From: Morinoia aosen
Taxonomy: Eukaryota > Arthropoda > Malacostraca > Amphipoda > Talitridae
Length of the DNA: 64,000 bases
NCBI GenBank assembly: GCA_030386875.1
Contig: CM059575.1
Span: 46,096,859 to 46,160,858 of the forward strand
Reading direction: 5' to 3'
In this document: positions 43,548 to 55,065 of the stretch, piece by piece
How positions within the stretch are numbered: the first letter of the stretch is position 1
Layout: the number at the start of each line of letters is the position of its first letter
Translations under genes and position numbers: made by a program
The notes under the pieces: generated by a model
What the model was told of the DNA's origin: nothing
Databases searched by the model: none
Seen by the model: only the letters and a program-made list of their open reading frames with translations

Positions 43548-44515
43548 GAAAATATCATCTGAATCATGAACGACGGACAACCCACGCATTTTCATAGGCA
43601 GACGGGAACCCTCTCTGTCATCGATTTACCACTGTGCTCTAAAGACTGTATCTAGATTTAAATTACCATTTTAACGAAAACCCTTATGACAGCGATCACT
43701 ACCCTATCCATGTTGATTCTGTCCATCCTCAAAATATTTAAGCCAGATATGAACGGTATGACCTAAACAATGGAAATTGGACTCGGTTTAGCAGACTGAC
43801 CCAATTGTCTAGTGAAGATGTCCATCAGCTGAATGGAAAGAATGTTGAGGATCACACACCTACATACTTTGACCAACATCTTACAGCAAGCTGCTAATTT
43901 ATCCATTATCGCAGCTCTCTACCGCGACCTCCGGTACCGTGGTGTAACTCCGAGTGGGAAATGGCGAAACAAGAGCGTACGCGAGCGGAAAGAGCCTTGC
44001 AACGATGCAACAATGCGTATAACAGGATCCGATACAATAGAGCAAAGGCAATCTGCCGGAAGACCTTCTTGTTCAGTAAGCAATCATCAGGGAAAGCTTT
44101 TATCAGTAGCCTAAATACTAAAACAAGCTTGAATTCAGTATGGAAAAGGTTCAAAAACTGTCCGTAAAATTCAAATTGACCCCTACCCCAAAGCTGAGAG
44201 ATCCCCTTACGAACAATTTTACTAAAACATTATGAGAAGCTGCGAAGATGCTGGCGGAACACTTCTCGTCGGTGAGTGATAACTCAACTGCCAACGCATT
44301 GTTTACGCGTTATAAGGAAAGGCGGGAAGGAAGACCACTGCGTTTGAGGGGGGGTGGTTGGGAGACAAAGAAGCATACAATAGCCCCTTAACCATGCCAG
44401 AACTTACAACTGCTTTGGGCTCAACCAGGGATAGCGCTGCTGGCCATGATGACATCTTGTACAGCATGATTAAAAAAAACCACGAAACCTTCCTCCCTGC
44501 AGTACTCGCTCTCTT
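43548..44515 (+). pseudogene. I-like LINE ORF2: end of endonuclease to start of RT
   Basis: QPTHFHRQTGTLSVIDLPLC near 43580 and NPYDSDHYPIHVDSVHP near 43680 finish the endonuclease (SDHYP block). A linker with KQERTRAERALQRCNNAYNR near 43970 and GKAFISSLNTKTSLNSVWKR follows, then the RT entry TMPELTTALGSTRDSAAGHDDI near 44390. Several stops. SINE S3 cuts it at 44516. Confidence 0.8.
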
Positions 44516-44806
44516 GTGCCGCCATAGCCATGTGGCTAGAGGGTTCTGCCGCCGTGCGGGAGACCCGGGATCGAATCTCGGCGCTGGCAGTGGCGATTTT
44601 CTCTATTGGGTATAGGAGAAAAATTCCAAGCACAATACCCCACTCTACCCAGGTGTCTGAAATGGGTACCGGTCTCGACCGGGGGAAAGCGTCATGGCGT
44701 CCTGGCGTTAGTTATAAGGCATTTGAAAATCTAATGTACAAGGTGATATGTATCAGGCTTGATTGGAATCAAAGCATCCGTATCCTTCATTATTATTGTT
44801 AAAAAA
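44516..44806 (+). mobile_element. tRNA-derived SINE, copy S3, inside LINE RT
   Basis: Head with box A TAGCCATGTGGCTAGAGGG (about 44525) and box B GGGATCGAATCTC (about 44568), then the family body (GGTATAGGAGAAAAATTCC, CCAGGTGTCTGAAATGGG, GGTCTCGACCGGGGGAAAGC, GTATCAGGCTTGATTGG) and an (ATT)n tail with ATTGTT. The LINE RT resumes right after it, minus one base. Head sequence resembles a tRNA gene but the acceptor and anticodon arms do not fold cleanly. Confidence 0.88.
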
Positions 44807-44814
44807 TAAATATG

Positions 44815-45822
44815 GTCCCAACAGGTATTTCCAACAACTTGGTCGCTAACGATAATAATAGCAATTTTAAAAGCTAGCAAAGATCCCACATCTCCGAACA
44901 GTTACCGCCCAATAGCCCTCACCTTGTGCTTAAGCAAGCTACTCGAAAAATTTTTCAACAGGAGACTAGTCTGGTTTTTCGGAATCGACTAGGAAAATAG
45001 TAAATATCTAATCTGGCTTCCGCGAAGAACCGAAGTACCACCGACCATTGGCTGACGCTGTCCTCACACATCGCATCGAGTATTGCTTCAAAGAATCATC
45101 TTATTGCAGTCTTCTTCGATCTACAGAAAGCGTGTGCCACTGCATGGCCTTACTGAATCCTGCTGAAACTTCAGAAATATGGTATACAGGGGCACCTTCT
45201 TGCCGTCCTAAACAACTTCATGAACGATAGGAAAATTAGAGTCGGTCTCCAGAATGTCCACTCGTCAACCAAAAGCCTTCGAGGAGGAGTCCCTCAGGGA
45301 AGTATCCTCAGCTGCGTGTGCTTCCTTATTGCTATAAATGATATCGCTAATGAAATTCCGCTGAGTGTCCACCGGCCTCTATACGTAGATGACATTGTCA
45401 TTTATGTGTCTGGCAAAAAGCCTGAGTGCCTAAAGCGACAGTTGGAGATCGCCATTAACCACCTCACTCAACGGACAGCAGCCCCTGGTTTTCAATTCTC
45501 CCCATCCAAAACAGTGACTATGAATTTCAGCAGTGCTCGTGGCTGTCTGAAAGTCTCCCCCGAACTTCAACTAAACAATTCAGTTCTACCACATGTAGAA
45601 CAGTTCAAGTATTTAGGATTAATCTTTGACTCGAGCCTTACCTGGAGACCTCACATCCAATCTCTCAAACGATCATGTTCACAATACATAAACTTACTGA
45701 AAGTAATATCCCAAACACAGTATGGAGCAGATCGGCAAACCTTGCTCCTTTTTTATGTGGGTCTCCTAAAGCCAAAATTAGACTACGGCTCAGAAGCTTA
45801 TAGCTCTGCAGTGTTACCCTAA
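44815..45822 (+). pseudogene. I-like LINE ORF2: reverse transcriptase
   Basis: VFPTTWSLTIIIAILKASKD (44840-44900), NSYRPIALTLCLSKLLEK, a broken stretch with FREEPKYHRPLADAVLTH, then a 200-codon open frame 45220-45822: GLQNVHSSTKSLRGGVPQGS, the active site PLYVDDIVIYVSG near 45385, FSPSKTVTMNF, and FKYLGLIFDSSLTWRPHIQ. YVDD is intact in this copy. Frameshifts lie around 45000-45220. The RT would copy its own RNA at a nick. Confidence 0.87.
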
Positions 45823-46330
45823 TGAATTCATTGCACACTGTGCAAAAGTCTGCCCATCGGGTAGTTACTGGTGCATACAAAAGTTCACCTATCTTATCAC
45901 TCCATGCAGAAACTGAAATAAAATCTTCAACGTACTACCTGGAAATTAAAATTGTAAACTACTACCTTAGACTGTTCACCGAACCTGCTCAACACATTCT
46001 CTCAAAAATTCGCTGAGCTTTGGGACGCCTGCATGCGAACAAAAGAAAGCCCAAACTATTTACGTTCGCCTGCAAACGATCTTAAAGGAATTAGGATATC
46101 TCACGGGAGTGCGTGGCTCCGGAGAGCGTCTTCCCCATTGCGCCGTGGGCTCTCCCCTGTTGGCTGTGTGCAGTGAACTGGCTGCCCTGCCTAAACGACA
46201 ACTTGGAGCAGCCCCATCCTAAGCCCTTTTCCTCGATCACTTTGTACGACACTCTGAAACAGCTGTATTCTTTACCGATGGATCTAAAACTGAACATGGC
46301 ACAGCATACATATGCTATGCAAAAAAATGA
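45822..46330 (+). pseudogene. I-like LINE ORF2: connection and start of RNase H
   Basis: HTVQKSAHRVVTGAYKSSPI and EIKIVNYYLRLFTEPAQHIL follow the thumb. RLHANKRKPKLF is near 46030. At about 46270 frame-shifted FTDGSKTEHGTAYICYA marks the first RNase H strand, and the element breaks off at about 46325. RNase H puts this LINE in or near the I group. Confidence 0.72.
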
Positions 46331-46860
46331 ATGTAAAATTGACTGAACTTGAACAAACTCTGCAAAAATTATTTTCCACTAGGTGGTTTCTGTGCCTTTC
46401 AATGACTAGTAAAAAATTAAAGGTGAAATTACAAGTTGGTTCATTATTTATCGAAGAAAGTTTTCTCCTTTCCGCGTAATTTTTTATCTTTATAATTACA
46501 TAAAATTTCCCACTCTCCACATCCACGCTAGGCTCACAACATTTGCACCTGTGAAGAAAAGGAACGAGAACGTAGAATTAAGCATAAGCATACTATGAAT
46601 GATAAGAATGATAATTTTAGTAATTATAGTAATTATAGTACCTTATGAAAAAAGGTACTATAATCACAAAAGGAAACAAAATTACGGTTCAGTTCTATGG
46701 GATCATCCACTCTAAATAAGATGGCAAGAGGTGAGATCAGAAGTTCACTGGCAGATAACCTCACCTTATCGAAACTCAGGAGTATGAGGTAGAATCCTCG
46801 GCATACCTTCCAATGGTCCCCTGTTAGTAGATCCACGCCTTCCCTCTTTGGATGGCTCGG
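46331..46860. other. Spacer between LINE and BEL element
   Basis: No recognised coding sequence. A hairpin TATAGTACCTT...AAGGTACTATA lies at about 46634-46663, preceded by a repeat of TAGTAATTA. Part of this may be the BEL/Pao LTR, but the two LTRs could not be matched by eye. Confidence 0.4.
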
Positions 46861-47170
46861 ACTCCTAGCGGCCGTGGTGACAGAAGCGACGTTCGACGGT
46901 AGTGTTTGAAAACGCATTAACTAGTGGCTGAGGCTCAAATAACAAGCAGGGCTGAAGAGTCACCAGTAGAGAAAGGTTAATGCTGAATAGAGGCTGTATT
47001 CTTACTGCTCCACGTCTCGGGAAGCCCGTACGTCTTCTTCGGCTGGGTTTGTCAGCCAGCCAGTAAAGCCGATAAAACATGGACCCACCAGTTTCCACCA
47101 GAATTTTGTACACTGGGCCCGGCCGCTGGAATCTCCTCCTCATTAAATTTTCAAGACCGACCATCTCTAG

Positions 47171-48485
47171 CTAATTTAATGTTGCGCTCGTCACAGATCT
47201 GCGCTGCTCTGCGAGCCGGCGTATACTATTACTAAAAGAGCTGCTCTGCTGAGCTGCTCTCTCACTCACACTCGCGTACCTCTCAATAGAGATCACGTCA
47301 GTCACATGACGACGGATGGTTTCCCCATTTGCCTTGCGAATAGTAACAGCGACTACTTCACCCAAATCGTTTTTCTCAATAGCCTCAATTAGACCTTGAG
47401 GATAGAAATAAGGTTTGGTAAACTTATTTCTCACCAGGACTAAATCGCCAATTTTTAGTTCAAAATGTGATCTAGGGGCGTAAATACCAGATTTAAAGAA
47501 AGCAGCATCTCTAAGATTTTGTAGAAATTCACCCCAGTAACACTCCCGTAACCTACACTTCAGACGCTTCAATTTTTCAAAGCGCTGAAACAACAGGTCA
47601 CTGTGAGCAGAGCGATCCCCTGTAAAAGGAGGGTCATCAATATTTTCATCTTCGCAACTCAATTGGGGAATGACTGCGATGCAGGGAGCGTCATACCCCT
47701 TTATCAACATTTCAGGAATCAGTGCAGCGTCTTGTTCAAAATTTTGCCTTAAAGAAACCTTGAAGGCTATCGGCTGTTTGTTAATTAGCATTTTGGCGTC
47801 TGCTGCCAGCAGCTGAAAGTGTTCGTATGGCAGTCTAGTTTTTGAAATTGACGAGTAAATTAAGTTCTTTCCTTGCTTAACTAAAGATTCCACAACGCCA
47901 CCTACGTAACTGGCATTAGGAGGATATGGAGAGAAATTCAAGAATTTTACACCCCGTTCCGTTAAGAACGTCTTCACAGAACTGTGATTTAGGTACGAAG
48001 CAATAAGTTGAAAGAGGAGAATAGGGGAACCATTATCGCTCGCAATTCGTTGAGGAATGCCGTAACTAAATATTTGACTCGGTAGCGACCTCAGTAACGC
48101 TTCGTTGTCAATATTTTGACTTGGGAGGAGATTCACAGCTTGTGACCTCATGCAAGTTATGATTAAAATGAAAGCCTTATTGCTACCACCACGTTCCTCT
48201 ACATGGAACGGACCAATGTGATCTAAAGCCATTTCTCTAAACGGAATTTCTGGTGAATTAATCCTAAACTCCCTAAAGGAGTTTTGATGAATTTTAACAA
48301 CACGTCCATAGACCCTCAATTGCACACCAGGCCAGCTCCAACAACCTTTCCACAACACTGAAGGCACACTGGTTCCAAAATTGCTTCCTGAGAGCAGCAA
48401 GGATCTTGTACACACCGGCATGACGCATTTTCACATAGTAATCTATTATTAAAGATTTAGTTAGAGGATAACTTTTGTGGATCAA
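47171..48485 (-). pseudogene. BEL/Pao element: integrase domain
   Basis: A 416-codon minus-strand frame ends at 47171. It contains ALDHIGPFHVEERGG (first Asp), RIASDNGSPILLF (second Asp), GVKFLNFSPYPPNASYVGGV followed by VESLVKQ (Glu), and MLINKQPIAF, in the BEL/Pao order, then a C-terminal part with KIGDLVLVRNKF. The upstream frame 48294-48485 supplies the zinc-binding part (LTKSLIIDYYVKMRHAGVYK). A frameshift near 48380 parts the two. The enzyme inserts the cDNA. The element is dead overall. Confidence 0.9.
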
Positions 48486-48489
48486 GATG

Positions 48490-49482
48490 GGTATTTGGTG
48501 GCATGAGAGTCATTCAAATTTTGAAACTTTCTCCACACTCGGATTAGGCCATCCTCGTCTACAAACTAATTCAACTGAGTCACGATACCGGCATCGGGGG
48601 CTTGCTTTGCAAAGAATGCAAAAACTTCTGGGTAATTCTCGTGCTGAGCGCTCTTTATAACACCAGAGCAAGTATTTTCGTACGAGCACCCTTGAGAACA
48701 CACGTTGGTAAAATACTCAGGATACTTTTCATTGGCCTTCTTTTCCAACTTGAAGATGTACTTGTGAACATAATGATTCACTCTGCAACATTTCGCGAAT
48801 GAAGAAAATTTTTCAAAATAAGAATTAGTCTACTCCGACTCACACAGACAACGTTAGCAAACACTTCATTTGACAGCAAACGCTCTTAAGACTGCTCGGG
48901 AATACGTAGACATGAAAATCCATTTAATGACTCGACCTTAGGGCCCGTCAAGTACGTAGACTGAGCTAACAAGTTAACAACCTGCTTGAGACGCATCGGG
49001 TCAGACAACCAGTCGGGTTAATAGGCCCCTAAACGTGATAAAATTTCACGGCATGAACCTCACATGCGCCCTTGCGCTCAATCTTTCGAAGCTTCAGAGT
49101 CTTTGAGTTCATCTAGTTCAATGCTATCTTAGAATTGGGGTAGAACCGAAGTTCATTAATACTAACTGGACAATGAGCATTAGTGAGGTCTCGATAGATT
49201 ACGAATGCTACGGTAACCCCGTAATTGACGGAAAGAAACTCTAGTATAGGACTAGGTTTGATTTTCAGAGTGGCACCAATCAACTTATTTTTTCCTACGA
49301 GGAATTGTTTTCGTGACACTTTGTCCATTATATAAGCCACATATCCATAGAAATCTTTGCTGGCATCCACGAACACGAACAAAGCAAAGGAATTCGCGTA
49401 ATCTCTTAAACTGCAAACTGCGCGGCAACGTTAACTCTACCGAGCTATTAACCTGCCTAGCTATTTTTCTCAATGTTTTCAT
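48490..49482 (-). pseudogene. BEL/Pao element: RNase H and connection to integrase
   Basis: Minus strand MFVFVDASKDFYGYVAYIMD (about 49330-49382) is the BEL RNase H start, followed by FLVGKNKLIGATLKIKPSPI and LEFLSVNYGV. Lower down, VNLLAQSTYLTGPKVESLNG near 48930 and AGIVTQLN near 48570 lead on to the integrase zinc domain. Frames change at least five times. Confidence 0.8.
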
Positions 49483-49499
49483 GGAGGATGCGTCAAATT

Positions 49500-50460
49500 T
49501 ATTATTTCAGGATAAGACAGAGTTCATCTGAAGTTCATGAAGAAACAATTTTGCTCTGTTCAACGTGGGCAAAATAAAGCCAGCAGGATAAAAATTTGAA
49601 TTCAGGGATGATAAAATAGTTCTCTTCGTATAGGCCGATTCTTCTAACTTAGGTGCCTTAACAGAAATTTCGTTAGTTTCCCGGTTCCACAATATTCCCA
49701 GAAATTTGCTTACTCTCGAGTTCTAGGCCAGACCAGAAGCTACCAATTGAGCATGAAGATCGTTAATATTAGTCGCGAACTGCTGTAAATTGAAGCCATA
49801 AGAATTAAATACGTCAACAGCTGCGTGCAAGGCTTCGAAACACTCGTCAATATTTGAGGAAGAGAAAGCGATATTATTCATGTAAGCTAAATTGTACATC
49901 ACATTTCTTACGGTTATATTAATTCCCTCGGCACCATCTAGTAGGAGTATTTTATATAGAGCTATCATCAACAAGAATGGGGAAAATCTCAGTTCGAAAG
50001 GAACCCGTCGAAATTTGTATGTTACAGTAGGAAAATCACCGTTTCGAATATCCTTATACCACAAAAATATCAACTTCTTCGTATCATCTGGCCAGAGACA
50101 CAATTGGAGAAACGCCTCCTGAAGGTCAAAAATCATTAGATACTTATTGAATCTCAATGGCATTAAGGTAGAAAATAGCTTGGCATTCAATTGAGGCCCA
50201 GGTAAAGAAACTTGATTGTGAGGCATTGCTCCCTTTACTTTTTTATCAGCTATATTTGATAGCAACACAACTCTGCATTTAATAGAATCAGCGTTGCGTC
50301 TGAATACTGCGTTATGCGCAAGACAAGAATACTCATTATCTCTCAGGTCGCTCTGGGAAGTAATCTCTTCAATGATTCCAGTTGAGAGTTGTTCATTAAT
50401 GACGTCATCGTATTGATTTAATTCATCAGCATCATTTTTGCAATTTTTTCAGAGTAGATT
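49500..50460 (-). pseudogene. BEL/Pao element: reverse transcriptase
   Basis: Minus strand frame 49723-50268: SLPGPQLNAKLFSTLMPLRF, LMIFDLQEAFLQLCLWPDD, FLWYKDIRNGDFPTVTYKF, RVPFELRFSPFLLMIAL and the active-site strand NLAYMNNIAFSSSN. The YxDD motif of BEL RTs is YMNN here (49873-49884), both Asp changed to Asn. WNRETNEISVKAPKL at 49507-49692 continues the connection, after a frameshift. Confidence 0.88.
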
Positions 50461-51470
50461 TTAGAACGCTAAACGCAAAAAGTAATTATTAGGGAGCAAA
50501 TGTATCACGGATTCATTCCATATGGCCGGCATGACCAAGCGTCCTTCCTCATTACGGTAGGTACCATCTAGAACAAATTTTATTAGTTCCTTATCTGTAT
50601 CTGAAATTTGAGGGTTAGGCTCCGTGGTGTCATAATTCAATACTGAACCACTAATTTCAGTTAGAGTCTCAATAGAAGCTCTTTTGAAATCGAAGCCATC
50701 AGCTTCACCAAAATCAGGCTCTACGCTAGATTTCACTGCGTTAACCGAGGCCTCTAGTCAGAAAGTTCCATTAAATTTATCCATGAACATCTTGACAGAG
50801 TTTAAATGAGACACGTTAGCAACAAGAAACGACACGGCACCAGTGAGCATAACCCCCGCAGCACAATAATAGATCAAAGATGGACCATCTGCAGGCCCAA
50901 AGGTGCACGAGTTCACTGGGAGTATATGGTCATAATTTACACCCAGAAGAAAATCAACTGAGCCCCTTTTTAGAAGCATCTTGTCAGCCAACGGAATCTG
51001 CAAGGTAGAGCATTTACGCACAACGTCAGCCAGGCCAGAAAAGCCTATTTTTGCAAGAATCTCGGTACAATAGCTGCTCGAAAAGTCTTTAACCCATTCA
51101 CCATGATTGAAAACACTACAATGCTAGTTATCAGGCTTGATTGGAAATAAAGCATCCGTAGATGCCTTCATTATTATTATTATTAAACCAATGGATTTCA
51201 ATTTTTACGTTCTCCTGCACAATCTTTAAACGGTTGACGGCCGACTGAGATACAAAGCTCCTTTGAGAGGTATAATCATACATCAAACAACATGGAAGAG
51301 AATGCTGACCAGTCTTCCGCGGCTGCGCCGACATAAAAGTGGGTAAGAGAGTGCTCGTCGAATTAAAGGTCTGCATCACCTGGTACTTGACAGAATTGGT
51401 AGAAGTTTTTTTTACTTCCTGCACGGCCAATGGGCTTCGAGGAGAATTTTTATTCTTAGGAATTTTACGT
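50461..51470 (-). pseudogene. BEL/Pao element: protease and linker to RT
   Basis: Minus strand HSLPCCLMYDYTSQRSFVSQ near 51240-51300 is the retropepsin strand, with the usual D-S-G changed to DYT. VDFLLGVNYDHILPVNSCTF, FGPADGPSLIYY and VMLTGAVS at 50758-51021 are strongly conserved in BEL/Pao. IWNESVIHLLPNNYFLRLAF ends the stretch at 50461. A SINE tail fragment interrupts it at about 51128. Confidence 0.85.
51128..51185 (+). mobile_element. tRNA-derived SINE, 3' fragment S4
   Basis: Only the last part is left: TATCAGGCTTGATTGGAAAT, AAAGCATCCGTAGATGCC and an (ATT)n tail. 5'-truncated insertion into the BEL protease, opposite strand. Confidence 0.8.
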
Positions 51471-52750
51471 TAAAAGTTTCCAACGTTAGCCTGTGGATAA
51501 GTTTCCTTGACAGCTTCACCCTTAAAAGAATGTCCATTATTTACCTGCGGGACATTTTTCTCCGTACGCAAAAAATAAGCATGAAACTTGTTGCAGTTTC
51601 TGAACTTTCCCGAAAATTTGTACTTGCAGGACGAAACTTCATGGTTAAGCAACCCGCATTTCACACAGCCCTTCAGACTTTATGTTAGTCAATCTTCTGT
51701 CAGGAGAATTATTCTTGGGAAAAAGGAAGATAACTAGCTTCTCCATCAGACTGGCAGAGCCATCAACTTTGAGTCTAAATTCTTCTGCTTTTCGTACTCA
51801 AACTTAAAAGCCAAACTAGAGCCGCCATAATAATTCTGCGCTCAGGCCTCACAACGTCTGAACAAGTTTCGCTTACACTAGTCCTATTAATGGCTTCGAA
51901 AAGATTATCTATGACCTCTCTCAAAGAAAGGTGAGATGCATTCACTATGGAGCTGAGCATCTGCTTCAGTTCCTCTGACAGGCCACTCCATAAGAAAAAC
52001 TGACAATAAATATCTCCGTCATTCCACGAACGATGAGCCTGATCCACCAATCTACATGCCTCACCGACCCATTGATAGGATTTCCCGGCACTAAACTTTA
52101 GGTTCACCAGTTTTTGATAACCGAGTATTACTGTAAAGTTTTGCTGGAAAATGCATCGACCAAAATCTTCGACCTTCATCACAACTGAATTCATCACGAG
52201 AAACTGAATCTATGATTACCCTAGCATGCCCAAATAGCTGCTGCAACAAATAGGAAAATTTTTCGAACCGAGTTAGGTTAAACTTCCCAATTAAATTTAC
52301 AAACGAGGTAATGAATTGTTCGAAAAGCTCAGGCTGACAGTCATATGTGGGTAGCTAGCTCAATATGAGGTAATTTGAGCTTTGGTACACACCCAGAAGC
52401 GTTGTCCTGCCGAGGAGTGACCACATTATTTTCTGCGTCCAGAGACTGCAGAGTCTGACCTTACCTGCTCAGAGCCATCCCCAAGTTATCAGAATAAAAA
52501 TCAGCTAGATCAGTCTGACGAGAAAATTTCCTGGCATCCCTTAAACCTTCCGAAAGCATGTGGGTTCCTATATCAGAATCAAGAGACGAAAGCTGCAATT
52601 TCAGAGATTCAAGTTTAAACATGAAGAACTCAACTTCAGCTTTAGAGGTTGGAAAAGCTTCATCTAAGCGAGATAAAGTTTTAGTCAAAGGTTGTCTCTT
52701 CCCTGCCCTCTAGTTTATCCTTACGTTAATACTGGAATTCGTAACCCTAG
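51470..52750 (-). pseudogene. BEL/Pao element: gag
   Basis: Minus strand: knuckle region KCGLLNHEVSSCKYKFSGKF and RNCNKFHAYFL (51560-51664), capsid-like LGYQKLVNLKFSAGKSYQW and LSSIVNASHLSLREVIDNLF (51775-52197), and the N-terminal SRLDEAFPTSKAEVEFFMF and LADFYSDNLGMALSR (52461-52688). Frames change between these, and 52200-52460 is badly broken. The 5' LTR should lie beyond 52750 but is not recognisable. Confidence 0.78.
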
Positions 52751-53062
52751 CAGAGGTCGCCCTGTCAGCCTGCAGCTGATCTACCACAGCAGTTAAGTGG
52801 TTAAAATAGAGAACTGGTACAAGAATTTATAATATTAAATTATTAATATAGGAAAAATTAAACTTAATATATTTCAAAATCAATGAGTAGAAATCAATGA
52901 GTAGAGCACTAAACCTCACCAGCACAAATTCCGCGTCAATTTTAGTGACTAAACAACAGCAAGCCACTCACACCATCAAGCGCACCATTCACCGCCGCAT
53001 ACGTCCCGCCAATGGAAGGGAGAGAGGAAGGTTAGAACTAGATCCGGTTCGAAGCAGGGCTG

Positions 53063-53210
53063 CCACTTTTGTTTGACCAAAATAATCTAGTTTGACCTCA
53101 AAAAATATCTAGAAACATCTAGATTTAAAAATAAAACATCTAAAAATATATCTAGAATTAAATTATTTATTAAAATGAAGGAGCAAGATGCTTCTAATCA
53201 TGCTTTTAAT
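53063..53210. other. Possible hAT-type terminus and TCTAG-rich repeat
   Basis: CAGGGCTGCCACTTTTG at 53063 looks like a hAT terminal repeat. It is followed by six TCTAG or TCTAA boxes in 100 bp. A partner end was not confirmed (a loose candidate is near 53825-53870). Confidence 0.3.
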
Positions 53211-53253
53211 TCTAATCACTGATGATGGACTGTGGCCGAAACGTTTGAAATTA
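53211..53253 (+). ncRNA. Hammerhead-like motif at the head of a Penelope fragment
   Basis: CTAATCA-CTGATGA-TGGACTGTGGCC-GAAA-CGT-T-TGAAATTAG. Stem I pairs CTAAT and CA with ATTAG and TG with two bulged bases. Stem II is poor (two G-C pairs) compared with the other copies, so this one is decayed. It directly precedes Penelope-type coding sequence. Confidence 0.5.
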
Positions 53254-53284
53254 GGTTTTATTCGAATATATACCTTAAATGATC

Positions 53285-53811
53285 AAAGTAGCTTATCTTG
53301 CTCTTTCATTTTTATTACGATTTCTACGGCTCCCTGATGACTTTTATTGTTTCATTCGACTGCGCTATGGCGAGATTGGCTTCAAGTCATTCAGGAAGTG
53401 TGAAAACCATCGCAAGCTTGAAAAGACCTATTTAGGTATAAATTTCCTTGTGAACTGCAAGGCCCACAACGTAGTACCGAAGTTTCTCCGTTTCAAGCTC
53501 TATAAACGTTGCCTGCAATCATCCACCAGAGTAAGTTACTTGTCAACGAACTGCAGTGTAAGAGAAGAAGCGAGGACGTTTTCTGGACATCGCTCGCCAC
53601 TAGCGAAGCCCCCTTCCTACCCCTTCTTTCACTTTTTCACAGGATTTTGTACAGTAGATACATCGCTTTTCGTATCAAGCAGTTCAGAGATGAGACCTTG
53701 GCCACTCACAGAAGAAAACTACAGGCCCTCGGCGTTCAAGGGGAGGTCGGTCCAGTGGACCCATCTCAAGATATTTTTAATTTTAGCTCTGTGGTTTGTC
53801 TCCTCGATTAG
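53285..53811 (+). pseudogene. Penelope-like element: N-terminal region of the RT protein
   Basis: Two overlapping frames. The first gives GFKSFRKCENHRKLEKTYLG and NFLVNCKAHNVVPKFLRFKL (53390-53500); the second, after a frameshift near 53520, gives KQFRDETLATHRRKLQALGV and DPSQDIFNFSSVVCL to 53811. The H-x-R-K-L and NxS blocks are those found ahead of the RT in Penelope-like elements. The element is cut off before the RT by the LINE at 53.9 kb. Confidence 0.62.
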
Positions 53812-53894
53812 AGTACTTACTTGTATTTGGCCTAGAATTTTGTTTGCCAATTTTCATCTAGATTTTTATAAATTTTTTTATCATCTGAAAAAAT

Positions 53895-54654
53895 AGTGTA
53901 ACCTTCTGAGAAATCTGAAATTGTGGTATGACCATAATGGCCTCAAACTTAACGCAATGCATTATTTTTGGATCACAGAATGCGACTGAAAATTTACCAC
54001 CATTCAAGCTAACATTTGGAGACGATACAATTAAACCAGTAGATAAGGTTAAAAATCTGGGTGTTTTGTTTGACAAAAATATGACTTTCAATTCACACGT
54101 CGAAACAATGTGCAACAAAATTAACGGAACCTTAATGTTCTTTCATCGTATAAAGAACACACTTGACAAAAAATCTAGATTATTAGTGATTCAGTCTTTA
54201 GTTTTATCGCGTCTGGACTACTGCAGTCTTGTGTGTGGAGATTTACCTCAATGTCGTCAGGTAGAGTTGCAAAAATGTGTAAACTTCGCCGCCAAAGTGG
54301 TATGCAAAGGAAATTCCAGTAAATACGATCATGTTACCCCTCTTTTAAGAAAACTGGACTGGATCCCAATACCGAACAGATTTATGATCCAGAAAGCTCG
54401 ACGAGTATTCTCCTCTTTGTACCTCCCCCAGAGTAATGCAGAGGTGGTAAAATTTTTTCCATCTAATATCCCAAACGAAAGACCAAACCGGAGGAACGAT
54501 GTTTTAGTCAGTTACCGTTCATCTAATGTGGGACAAAAAGCTCTCTCAGTTTCTGGAGCTTTTTGGTGAAACAATCCTCCCCAGCATATCAAAAACTCTA
54601 AAACTGGAAAAGAATTTAGAGTAAATGTGTCACGTCATTTTGCATCTCTGTCAT
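53895..54654 (+). pseudogene. CR1-like LINE: C-terminal half of RT
   Basis: NLLRNLKLWYDHNGLKLN, a frameshift near 53950, and then an open frame: NLGVLFDKNMTFNSHVETMC, LLVIQSLVLSRLDYCSLVCG, LQKCVNFAAKVVCKG, PLLRKLDWIPIPNRFMIQKA and VSGAFW, where TGG has become TGA at 54567-54569. The frame continues to TAG at 54652-54654. These are the thumb and C-terminal blocks of CR1/L2-like LINEs. 5'-truncated copy. Confidence 0.85.
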
Positions 54655-54686
54655 AGGGTGTACAAATTTCTAGCCTTAGTTTCGGC

Positions 54687-54724
54687 GAGCTGCCTTGTTT
54701 ATTTTCTTCTGCCAGCTCGCCTAT
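54687..54724. other. Hairpin GGCGAGCTG / CAGCTCGCC
   Basis: A perfect 9 bp inverted repeat with a 20-base T-rich loop shortly after the LINE stop codon. It is probably part of the LINE 3' UTR, where stem-loops help the RT recognise its template; that role is inference. Confidence 0.5.
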
Positions 54725-54961
54725 TAGATTTAAGCTAGATTTAAGAACATCAGGTTAGTAAAATTATTTTCATGATTTAAAGGGCAGGATGTAGGGAACA
54801 AATTCTTGGCCCGGCAGTTTCCGTTCTTCTTAGCGACTGACGATCGATAAGAAGTATACTTAAGCGTGCATTAGCACCGAATAATCAGACTTTTCACAGA
54901 CCTCTAATCGGGCACCACCATCGGCGTAAACTGCTCATTTAATGCCATATCCTACGCAATC

Positions 54962-55065
54962 TACGGGGAGCACGCTGCTCCACACTTACCTGCTGGAGGC
55001 GCTTGACTTCCACGCTGCTCCACACTTACCTGCTGGAGGCGCTGGACTTCCACGCTGCGTCCACT
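54962..55065 (+). repeat. Tandem duplication of about 43 bp
   Basis: ACGCTGCTCCACACTTACC followed by TGCTGGAGGCGCTGGACTTCC occurs twice in full, and a third time in part (CACGCTGCGTCCACTTACC). GC-rich compared with the surroundings. Confidence 0.75.

Noticed and set aside
44516..44600. A tRNA gene on the + strand
   Set aside because: Box A and B are present, but the arms do not fold as a tRNA and the sequence continues into the SINE body found at three other sites.
47171..48421. A 416-codon open frame as an active gene
   Set aside because: It is the BEL/Pao integrase region of an element with broken RT and protease; no host gene features.
53279..53896. A 205-codon open frame as a host gene
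   Set aside because: Conserved blocks are spread over two frames and match Penelope-type N-terminal sequence.
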